A program made the position numbers and the translations under genes. The notes under the pieces are model-generated. The model saw only the letters and a list, made by a program, of their open reading frames with translations. It was not told the origin of the DNA and searched no databases. Source: Balneolaceae bacterium (GTDB lineage Bacteria; Bacteroidota; Rhodothermia; Balneolales; Balneolaceae). From it: DNA of 5,687 bases. Below, piece by piece: positions 1-4,904 of the stretch. How positions within the stretch are numbered: position 1 is the stretch's first letter; every line of letters starts with the position of its first letter. Location of the stretch: assembly GCA_007123985.1 (NCBI GenBank), contig SLGA01000237.1, forward strand, positions 1 to 5,687, written 5' to 3'.

Positions 1-37
1 ATTTCGATCATAGCTATGTGGAGCTGTAAAAGTTAAT

Positions 38-112
38 GGAGCTCGTAGCTCAGTTGGTTAGAGTGCCAGGTTGTGGCCCTGGAGGTCGGGGGTTCAAATC
101 CCCTCGGGCTCC
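38..112 (+). tRNA. tRNA-His (anticodon GTG)
   Basis: A full cloverleaf can be drawn. The acceptor stem 39-45 pairs with 105-111, with one T-G wobble. The D stem is 48-51/61-64. The anticodon stem 66-70/78-82 carries loop TTGTGGC with anticodon GTG at 73-75. The T stem 88-92/100-104 encloses TTCAAAT. The base before the acceptor stem is G38 and the discriminator is C112, so they form the G-1:C73 pair that marks tRNA-His and is read by histidyl-tRNA synthetase; this supports the identity independently of the anticodon. The 3' CCA is not encoded (C112 is followed by CAT), so a CCA-adding enzyme must finish it. It lies 24 bp upstream of tRNA-Glu, probably in the same transcript. Its promoter is not identifiable in the 37 bases before it. 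Confidence 0.97.
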
Positions 113-136
113 CATTTTCTTCTTTATTATTTCTTT

Positions 137-209
137 GCCGCGTTCGTCTAGGGGTTTAGGACGCCGCCCTTTCACGGCGGTAACACGGGTTCAAATCCCG
201 TACGCGGTA
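137..209 (+). tRNA. tRNA-Glu (anticodon TTC)
   Basis: A 73-nt cloverleaf: acceptor stem 137-143/202-208 (G-T wobble at the end), D stem 146-149/159-162, anticodon stem 164-168/176-180 with loop CTTTCAC and anticodon TTC at 171-173, T stem 185-189/197-201 enclosing TTCAAAT, discriminator A209. CCA is not encoded. It reads GAA and GAG codons; in many bacteria Glu-tRNA also feeds tetrapyrrole synthesis, although nothing here shows that use. It is probably co-transcribed with the upstream tRNA-His and ended by the hairpin at 218-252. Its last 22 bases recur as part of an exact repeat at 334-396. Confidence 0.97.
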
Positions 210-250
210 CATCATTCAATCCCAGGTTTTTCCAAGACTTGGGATTTTTT
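188..250 (+). repeat. 63-bp direct repeat, copy 1 (tRNA-Glu 3' end plus terminator)
   Basis: These 63 bases are identical to 334-396, a period of 146 bp. This copy covers the T-arm from its fourth base, the 3' acceptor strand of tRNA-Glu, and the whole terminator hairpin. Identity stops at G187 (C333 in the other copy) on the left and within the T tract on the right. Duplicated tRNA 3' ends are the usual footprint of tyrosine-recombinase integration (attL/attR), but only 83 bp separate the copies and no integrase is present. Confidence 0.9.
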
Positions 251-252
251 TT
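218..252 (+). terminator. Intrinsic terminator of the tRNA-His/tRNA-Glu unit
   Basis: A 9-bp stem, AATCCCAGG (218-226) with CTTGGGATT (238-246), has one G-T wobble and an 11-base loop. The 3' arm runs straight into a tract of eight Ts (245-252). It starts 9 bases after the tRNA-Glu discriminator base, where the end of the tRNA transcript would be expected. Confidence 0.85.
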
Positions 253-333
253 GCCTTCCATCAGCAGTGATCTGTTTATCCCATTCTAGAATATTAGCGA
301 ACACTACTTCTATTGCGAAAGCAGTGCTTCCGC

Positions 334-396
334 GGTTCAAATCCCGTACGCGGTACATCATTCAATCCCAGGTTTTTCCAAGACTTGGGATTTTTT
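334..396 (+). repeat. 63-bp direct repeat, copy 2 (tRNA-Glu 3' fragment plus terminator)
   Basis: An exact second copy of 188-250. The bases to its left do not rebuild a tRNA: the outer three pairs of the T stem are lost (C331, G332 and C333 face T347, G346 and C345), and no D or anticodon arm can be drawn in 253-333. This is therefore a tRNA 3' fragment, not a second tRNA-Glu. Either an att-like site left by an element since deleted, or a partial duplication with a decayed 5' half, would fit. Confidence 0.9.
364..396 (+). terminator. Second copy of the tRNA terminator hairpin
   Basis: The same 9-bp stem (364-372 with 384-392) and 11-base loop as at 218-252, followed by a tract of six Ts (391-396). 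Because the duplicate is intact, it could serve as a back-up terminator between the tRNAs and the downstream dehydrogenase gene, which starts 71 bp later and so needs its own promoter. Confidence 0.7.
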
Positions 397-467
397 CATG
401 TTCTTCATATTTGATTTGTATCATACCTGTTCATCCACAATCTGGAATTTTTTAAGTATATCTAACT

Positions 468-1154
468 ATGAAGGAGTTATTTCTAAACACAAAAACTGCC
501 ATTGTAACTGGATCAAGTCGCGGCATCGGTTTTGCCATCACAAGCGCCCTTCTTAAACTTGGTGTAACAGTTGCCGGCTGGAGCCGGAATAAACCTGAAG
601 ACTTCAACCATCCAAAGTATTTTCATTTTGATACAGATCTCTCTGTCCAGGAATCTGTTGATCGCAGTTTTGAACTGACTATGGAGAAACTGAATCACAG
701 AGTTGACTATTTAATCAATAATGCCGGAATTGGTCACAGAGCGCTGATTGAAGAAACCAACCCTCAAACCTGGCGAAAACTGTTTGATGTAAATGTCCAC
801 GGTCTGTTTTACACATCCCGTCTGGCTGTTCCTGTAATGAAAAATCAAGAGTGCGGTCATATTATTAATATATCATCCGGAGCGGGTACAAACGGAATTG
901 CTGGCATGAGTGCCTACTGCGGCACAAAATATGCAGTGAATGGAATCTCAGACTCTATGCATCTTGAACTTCGTGATTTTGGCATCAAAGTTACTTGCCT
1001 GTCTCCTGGCTCTGTAAATACAGGGTTTTCATCTTCAAAAAAAAATAAAATCCAACCGAATGATCTCGCACAATCTATAATTCACATCCTAAGATCTCCG
1101 GAGAATTTCCACTATACTGATGTTCAGGTACGTCCTCTACGTCCAAATTTATGA
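468..1154 (+). CDS. Short-chain dehydrogenase/reductase (SDR family), NADP(H)-type
   Basis: A 228-residue soluble oxidoreductase of the classical SDR fold, slightly short for the usual 245-260. The dinucleotide-binding turn TGSSRGIG is at residues 14-21. An Arg (R40) follows the second strand, which usually means NADP(H) over NAD(H). NNAG is at 84-87, followed by N108, S137 and Y150-x3-K154, giving the complete Asn-Ser-Tyr-Lys catalytic set. The PG motif is at 180-181. Classical SDRs reduce a carbonyl or oxidise an alcohol; the substrate cannot be read from the sequence, and 3-oxoacyl or sepiapterin-type reductase are only similarity-level guesses. ATG 468 is the only reasonable start, since the Rossmann strand begins within ten residues. 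There is no Shine-Dalgarno upstream; oddly, AAGGAG sits directly after the ATG as codons 2-3, too late to serve this start. It stands alone, between the tRNA repeat and a 466-bp gap. Confidence 0.93.
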   Translation: MKELFLNTKTAIVTGSSRGIGFAITSALLKLGVTVAGWSRNKPEDFNHPKYFHFDTDLSVQESVDRSFELTMEKLNHRVDYLINNAGIGHRALIEETNPQTWRKLFDVNVHGLFYTSRLAVPVMKNQECGHIINISSGAGTNGIAGMSAYCGTKYAVNGISDSMHLELRDFGIKVTCLSPGSVNTGFSSSKKNKIQPNDLAQSIIHILRSPENFHYTDVQVRPLRPNL

Positions 1155-1291
1155 TCAATCACCCTTTGAATCATCAGCAATAAAAATTATTTCTAAAAAA
1201 ATAAATTTTAAATAATCATTTAACTAATTGGTATTCAATCTTTTTAATTATTTAGTTAAAATCCTTCTTTAAATAACATTTATCACACATA
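1155..1291. other. AT-rich intergenic stretch with an inverted repeat
   Basis: No reading frame or recognised RNA is seen here. The stretch is very AT-rich. A perfect 9-bp inverted repeat, TTTAACTAA at 1219-1227 and TTAGTTAAA at 1252-1260, encloses a smaller ATTG/CAAT pairing (1227-1230/1236-1239). It has no following T tract on the plus strand, so it is not a convincing terminator for the dehydrogenase gene. It could be a protein-binding palindrome or chance in AT-rich DNA. Confidence 0.4.
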
Positions 1292-1319
1292 TTGCACAGG
1301 TTCTAAAACCTGTTATATT
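1292..1319 (+). promoter_or_regulatory. Possible sigma-70-like promoter with an internal palindrome
   Basis: TTGCAC (1292-1297) and TATATT (1314-1319) are 16 bp apart and resemble -35 and -10 boxes. A transcript would start near 1326, at the left edge of the structured region. The spacer is almost entirely a perfect palindrome, ACAGGTT-CTAA-AACCTGT (1296-1313), placed where a repressor would block RNA polymerase. In Bacteroidota-like bacteria the main promoter form differs (TTG and TAnnTTTG), which lowers confidence. Confidence 0.3.
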
Positions 1320-1325
1320 ACTTAT

Positions 1326-1591
1326 AGAACAATTGATCATCTCAAGATGTCAGCTGTTTTAGGAGTTCTCAAAAGCAGTAAGATAGTTCGCGGGTGTGAG
1401 AACCCGTGTAGGCTGCTAAGCAGTCAAAATCTGAATGTGTAAGAGAAATGTCCGGGAGCCTTTTTCATTAGGAAAACGCTTGCAGCCCGGGTAGTGGGAA
1501 CTACGGTTAACATTATCCTGTAAGATGTACAGAGCACCGACCCGTGTTGCTGGTTATCTGCTGAGAGTACCTGAAGAGAAAGGCTTTTTTT
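1326..1591 (+). ncRNA. Candidate structured non-coding RNA, family not recognised
   Basis: The stretch has no plausible protein but an unusual density of consecutive hairpins: 1334-1352 (7 bp, one bulge, loop TCAA); 1389-1408 (7 bp, loop GTGAGA); 1411-1425 (6 bp, triloop); 1452-1490, a long hairpin pairing CCGGG/CCCGG, AGC/GCT and TTTTTC/GGAAAA with loop ATTA; 1491-1504 (5 bp, GNRA loop GGGA), directly abutting the previous stem so the two could stack; and 1518-1532 (5 bp). CGGT 1504-1507 can pair with ACCG 1536-1539 around the last one. A long-range pairing AGCCTTTTTC 1457-1466 with GAGAAAGGCT 1577-1586 (one G-T) competes with the long hairpin, and a T tract follows at 1585-1591. GC content rises clearly above the flanking intergenic DNA. 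It does not match tRNA, tmRNA, RNase P, SRP, 6S or a riboswitch that I know. Strand and ends are inferred from the promoter-like boxes and the T tract; the minus strand would fold nearly as well. Confidence 0.45.
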
Positions 1592-1620
1592 ATTTTCTTC
1601 GGCCTAACACAAAACCTGCC

Positions 1621-2445
1621 TCAGATTTTTCTCGCAACTGCATAGATACCATTCCCTTTTCTGTTTTTTGTGTAAAGATCTGCTGTATTCATAACCAAGC
1701 AGAAGGGGATTACAAGCGGATAATACAGTAGTAGAGGAATTGCCGCAAGAAGCCCAATTCTTGTGAATGCAATCATTGGCCATTTAACTGAAAGTATCCA
1801 TGCTCTTCTTCCCCATTTACCATATGTATAATGGGTATCTATAGGAAGTAAGTCGGCTTCCATAAGTTTCTTTTCAATATCTGCCTTTGAGTAACCGGTT
1901 CGTGCGTGTTCTCCAACAAATGTATCATCTTCAGCTGCATCTTCTTCTGAGTAATGGGAAGGTGAATGCATCAAAAAAATACCGTCACGTTTCAGACTTC
2001 TACTGATGTTTTCGATGGCGAGCCGGTCATCCTCAATGTGTTCGAGAACATCAATACAGATAGCGAATTCGAAAATTTCATTTTCACTAAATGTAAGCAG
2101 ATCAGCTTCATTGAAAGTAATACGGCCTTTTATAATCTCATCTTTAAAATAATGTTTACTGTCTTCGAGGTACTCTTTTTTAATATCAACCGAATGAATC
2201 GTTACGTTTTGAAATGTTTCAAGAATAAACCGGTCATACTGGCCAAAACCGGATCCTGCATCAAGCAGCTTCCAATCTCCGAATTTTTCAAAATCTTCTC
2301 CTCTTTTTTTTAAAATCCTACGTATATGCCAGCTTCTCAGGAAGAATAGATCGAGTAAAAAATAAAAAAAGCGCCTGAGCCTGCGCGAGTTTTTTACAAT
2401 CCGTGCAAATTTATCTTTTACAGGATCGTATGCAATTTTACTCAT
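1621..2445 (-). CDS. Class I SAM-dependent methyltransferase with hydrophobic C-terminus
   Basis: A 274-residue protein with a Rossmann-type methyltransferase core. Motif I, LLDAGSGFG, is at residues 60-68; acidic D87 ends strand 2 and should hold the SAM ribose; D115 (EADLL) follows; the motif IDVLEHI is at 131-137. The basic, aromatic N-terminus (about 20-45) could lie on a membrane, and residues 224-252 form a long hydrophobic stretch, one helix or a hairpin. It is therefore probably membrane-attached, with the core in the cytoplasm. Its ATG overlaps the end of the upstream glycosyltransferase by 8 bp, so translation is likely coupled. The pairing suggests that it methylates a lipid-linked sugar, polyprenyl carrier or related envelope molecule; the acceptor is not known. 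UbiG/UbiE-like small-molecule methylation is the main alternative, but quinone methyltransferases lack such a C-terminal segment. No clear terminator follows. Confidence 0.88.
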   Translation of the reverse strand: MSKIAYDPVKDKFARIVKNSRRLRRFFYFLLDLFFLRSWHIRRILKKRGEDFEKFGDWKLLDAGSGFGQYDRFILETFQNVTIHSVDIKKEYLEDSKHYFKDEIIKGRITFNEADLLTFSENEIFEFAICIDVLEHIEDDRLAIENISRSLKRDGIFLMHSPSHYSEEDAAEDDTFVGEHARTGYSKADIEKKLMEADLLPIDTHYTYGKWGRRAWILSVKWPMIAFTRIGLLAAIPLLLYYPLVIPFCLVMNTADLYTKNRKGNGIYAVARKI

Positions 2446-3469
2446 ACCCTGCTTTCTCGGCTATTCCCGGTTTTTGATACTTCACCTGCCCACGATTAAT
2501 CATTTCGCCTAAGAAGCCAATTGAAAAGAATTGAACACCCACCACAATTAGCAGAATACCTAAAAAAAGTAGCGGACGATTCCCCAATGGTTCACCCAGG
2601 AAAATTTTTATGTAAGCCAAATAACTACTTATTGCGCCACCAATAAGCAGAATCAACACCCCGATGGAACCAAAAAAGTGCATCGGCTGCTGCATGTAGC
2701 GGCTCACAAAAAGCAGTGTAACAAGATCAAGAAAACCATTCAAAAATCGTGAAATTCCAAACTTTGTCTTTCCATGTTTTCGTGGATGATGCTTTACTAC
2801 TTTTTCATCAATTTTATCGAATCCCTGCCATTTAGCAAGAAGGGGTACATACCGATGCATTTCACCATAGAGATAAATACTTTCTATAACTTCTCTGCGA
2901 TAAGCTTTAAGACCACAATTAAAATCGTGAAGTTTTATACCGGTTGTAAAACGGGTTACTGCGTTAAAAAATCGTGAGGGTACCGTTTTAGAAATCGGAT
3001 CGTGCCGTTCTTTTTTCCAGCCACTTACGAGATCAGCTCCATCACGGAGCATTTCAATCAATTCGGGTATTTCGAATGGGTCGTCTTGAAGATCTGCATC
3101 AAGTGTAATAATGTATTTTCCTATAGCCTGATCAAAACCAGCCTGCAATGCATCACTTTTTCCATGATTTCTTCTAAACCGGATTCCTTTCACAAAATCG
3201 TTCTCCCCGCACAGTTCTTTTATGGTCCGCCATGATTCATCTTCGGATCCATCATCAACGAAAATAATTTCGAAACTTTTATCGGAAAGTGCTTCTATAA
3301 TTTTATCGGTCAGTTCACGCAGTGAATGCTCCTCATTTAGTAATGGGATTACCAAACTTATATCAGCCTGAGACCGTATAGACACCTCGGGTTCTTCTGT
3401 TTTTTTTACTGCTAATGCTTGCAAGTTCAATTTATTTACGTGAACATACTTTTGTACATTTCTATACAA
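2438..3469 (-). CDS. Family 2 glycosyltransferase, DPM1/ArnC-like, membrane-anchored
   Basis: A GT-A fold glycosyltransferase of up to 343 residues. The catalytic domain begins with ISLVIPLLNEE (37-47), then VDDGS (71-75) for the nucleotide, and DADLQDD (124-130) carrying the metal-binding DxD. A basic segment RKHGKTKFG (230-238) precedes two membrane helices at about 264-286 and 298-322. This is the layout of polyprenyl-phosphate glycosyltransferases, which transfer a sugar from a nucleotide donor to a lipid phosphate at the cytoplasmic face; the sugar is unknown. The start is uncertain: the longest frame opens with TTG at 3469 and has no in-frame ATG before residue 140. GTG at 3385 (residue 29) fits the family length better, since domain-starting residues follow 8 positions later, and it would leave 106 bp rather than 22 bp to the divergent regulator. 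It is the first gene of a pair with the methyltransferase. Confidence 0.92.
   Translation of the reverse strand: MYRNVQKYVHVNKLNLQALAVKKTEEPEVSIRSQADISLVIPLLNEEHSLRELTDKIIEALSDKSFEIIFVDDGSEDESWRTIKELCGENDFVKGIRFRRNHGKSDALQAGFDQAIGKYIITLDADLQDDPFEIPELIEMLRDGADLVSGWKKERHDPISKTVPSRFFNAVTRFTTGIKLHDFNCGLKAYRREVIESIYLYGEMHRYVPLLAKWQGFDKIDEKVVKHHPRKHGKTKFGISRFLNGFLDLVTLLFVSRYMQQPMHFFGSIGVLILLIGGAISSYLAYIKIFLGEPLGNRPLLFLGILLIVVGVQFFSIGFLGEMINRGQVKYQKPGIAEKAGYE
3447..3454 (+). promoter_or_regulatory. Bacteroidota-type -7 box before the MerR gene
   Basis: TACTTTTG matches the TAnnTTTG consensus of the Bacteroidota primary sigma factor exactly. It would start a transcript near 3460, leaving a leader of about 30 nt before the ATG at 3492. 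The -33 element is poor: only GTTC lies 18 bp upstream. The box would fall inside the glycosyltransferase if that gene really began at 3469, which favours its shorter form. Confidence 0.35.
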
Positions 3470-3491
3470 GAAAATAAAAGATTTCGAGACT

Positions 3492-3830
3492 ATGAAGAAA
3501 TTGTATTATTCAATAGGGGAAGTTAGTGAATTGACTGCCGTAGAACCGCATGTTTTACGGTATTGGGAAACCATTTTCAAAGAGTTGTCACCACGAAAAA
3601 ATAAAGCCGGCAATCGTATTTACCGCGAACAAGACATCACATTTGCTCTCAAATTAAAAGAGCTGATTCAAGACAAAAAATACAGTACTGCAGGTGCTAA
3701 AAAGTTTCTTGAAAAGGAGCAGATTGATTCCGGATCACCCGGGGATGATGCAATGGATCTATCTTTCGAAACACAGAAAGATCTAAAAGAGATCCGTGCA
3801 TTTTTGGTCAAACTTCAGGAAAAACTCTAA
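3492..3830 (+). CDS. Short MerR-family transcriptional regulator
   Basis: A 112-residue DNA-binding protein. The MerR helix-turn-helix is at residues 6-26 (YSIGEVSEL, then PHVLRYWE), followed by the wing with the typical KNKAGNRIYREQDI (36-49) and the second helical pair including YSTAGAKKFL (64-73). A low-complexity linker rich in Asp, Gly and Ser (79-90) leads to a C-terminal helix (93-112) that probably forms the dimer coiled coil. There is no cysteine at all and no effector domain, so it is not a metal or redox sensor of the MerR/SoxR kind; the signal is unknown. MerR proteins usually act on overlong promoter spacers by twisting the DNA. It is divergent from the glycosyltransferase pair, which makes that operon or its own gene natural target candidates. 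ATG 3492 has no Shine-Dalgarno. It ends 3 bp before the stop of convergent ctaA. Confidence 0.9.
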   Translation: MKKLYYSIGEVSELTAVEPHVLRYWETIFKELSPRKNKAGNRIYREQDITFALKLKELIQDKKYSTAGAKKFLEKEQIDSGSPGDDAMDLSFETQKDLKEIRAFLVKLQEKL

Positions 3831-3833
3831 GGT

Positions 3834-4766
3834 TTAAACTTCCGCGGCTCTTTGGGAAAAGCCTGTAATGAGCATATACAATAGCTCGGCACAGATCAAA
3901 ATGGCAACACTAACCAAATGCAATACCTGTAAAACACCCGGAATTCCAAACCACTCCATTCCCACACCAATAAATATCTGAAGGATAATCAGTATTGCGA
4001 TTACCCAACCGAGATAAACCAGCCTTTCCGGGGCGTTCAGCTTGCGGTTATACAACACCAGCACGATCCCGAAAATTACCAGCAGCCAGGAAAAGCTTCT
4101 GTGCACATCATAGAGTAAGCCAACTGTATCAATCCACCCTTCCCGTGGTAACTCCATGACATTTTTTGCAACATCCACCGCTTCGCGTACCTGTGTACCG
4201 AGTATCAGCTGCATCATAGTGAGAAATAACACAGTACCTGATATCCATAAAAATGTTTTTCGGGATTTCGCAGATAATGTAACCTCAAGACGCTCACTCA
4301 TTGCCCGGAATGTGGCATAAAGCAGCACAGCAAGAATAATCATTGCCACAACCATGTGGATGGTTATGATTCCCGCACTTAACCCGGAGCGTACAACCTG
4401 CCCCCCCAGCCATCCCTGAAAAAGCACCAGTACAAAAGCAAACCCGGATGAAATTGTGATCACTTTATCTGTTTTTCTGTACTTAAATGAGAAGATAAAA
4501 GTGAGTGTGATCAAGAAACCAATTAAAACGCCAACCAAACGATTCACATACTCCAGCCAGGTGTGCAGCGGATTGAATAGTGAAGCATCATACTGTGGCG
4601 GCAGATCGGCGACATTCGTTGGCGGTATCCACATGCCAAAACATTGCGGCCAATCAGGGCATCCCAAACCTGCTCCGGACGCTCGAACCAACCCACCAAT
4701 TAAAATCAAAACAATGGTTGCAATAACTGTGGTAATCGCCGTTTTTTGATAGATATTTAATTTCAT
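3834..4766 (-). CDS. ctaA: Heme A synthase (COX15/CtaA family)
   Basis: A 310-residue integral membrane protein with about eight helices in two four-helix halves (roughly 11-30, 77-96, 104-122, 134-152, 172-190, 222-240, 251-270, 280-300). It oxidises the C8 methyl of heme O to a formyl group, giving heme A for aa3-type cytochrome oxidase. The signature GGLVRASGAGLGCPDWPQC (24-42) ends helix 1 and holds the outer-loop cysteine pair C36/C42. E72 lies in LEYVNR (71-76), QGWLGGQVV is at 117-125, and His residues are H137, H222 and H283. By my alignment with the Bacillus enzyme, the usual first-half heme ligand in ExxHR is Asn here (N75), so one of four axial histidines is missing; H68 lies nearby. 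ATG 4766 places helix 1 correctly; no Shine-Dalgarno is visible. It is divergent from ctaB, which makes its substrate, and convergent with the MerR gene with a 3-bp gap. Confidence 0.95.
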   Translation of the reverse strand: MKLNIYQKTAITTVIATIVLILIGGLVRASGAGLGCPDWPQCFGMWIPPTNVADLPPQYDASLFNPLHTWLEYVNRLVGVLIGFLITLTFIFSFKYRKTDKVITISSGFAFVLVLFQGWLGGQVVRSGLSAGIITIHMVVAMIILAVLLYATFRAMSERLEVTLSAKSRKTFLWISGTVLFLTMMQLILGTQVREAVDVAKNVMELPREGWIDTVGLLYDVHRSFSWLLVIFGIVLVLYNRKLNAPERLVYLGWVIAILIILQIFIGVGMEWFGIPGVLQVLHLVSVAILICAELLYMLITGFSQRAAEV

Positions 4767-4888
4767 TCAGACTTAATAAATGATGCAGATATTTGTTTGT
4801 AATAAATCAGATTGCAAACTACCCTTCATATTTGAATTTGATATTAAGGTAACATATCAATCCCAAATTGGTTAATTTAGTGCGATTT

Positions 4889-4896
4889 TAATTTTG
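4889..4896 (+). promoter_or_regulatory. Possible -7 box immediately upstream of ctaB
   Basis: TAATTTTG matches TAnnTTTG exactly, and TTG at 4868-4870 lies 18 bp upstream as a -33 element. The predicted start of transcription, about 4901-4904, is next to the ATG at 4905, so the message would be leaderless or nearly so. This fits the absence of a Shine-Dalgarno, but the match could be chance in AT-rich DNA. Confidence 0.3.
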
Positions 4897-4904
4897 GCTA
4901 TTCG

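Noticed and set aside
253..355. A second complete tRNA-Glu
   Set aside because: Only the 3' third is present; the outer T-stem pairs are mismatched and no D or anticodon arm can be drawn.
36..455. A 139-residue plus-strand reading frame
   Set aside because: It runs through two tRNAs, the terminator and both direct repeats. Its repeated peptide segments simply reflect the 63-bp repeat.
1385..1460. Similarity to RNase P RNA: GTAGGCTGCTAAG and AAATGTCCGGG recall conserved P RNA strings
   Set aside because: The two strings occur in the opposite order to RNase P RNA, the other conserved regions are absent, and the region is too short.
1500..1515. GTTAAC as an integron attC core
   Set aside because: It does not fit the GTTRRRY consensus, there is no matching complementary core at the right distance, and no gene cassette or integrase is present.
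1525..1731. A 68-residue plus-strand frame starting inside the RNA candidate
   Set aside because: It runs into the 3' end of the methyltransferase on the other strand, has no start signal and no recognisable motif.
1966..3235. Plus-strand frames opposite the methyltransferase and glycosyltransferase
   Set aside because: They are antisense to genes with clear family motifs and show no motifs of their own.
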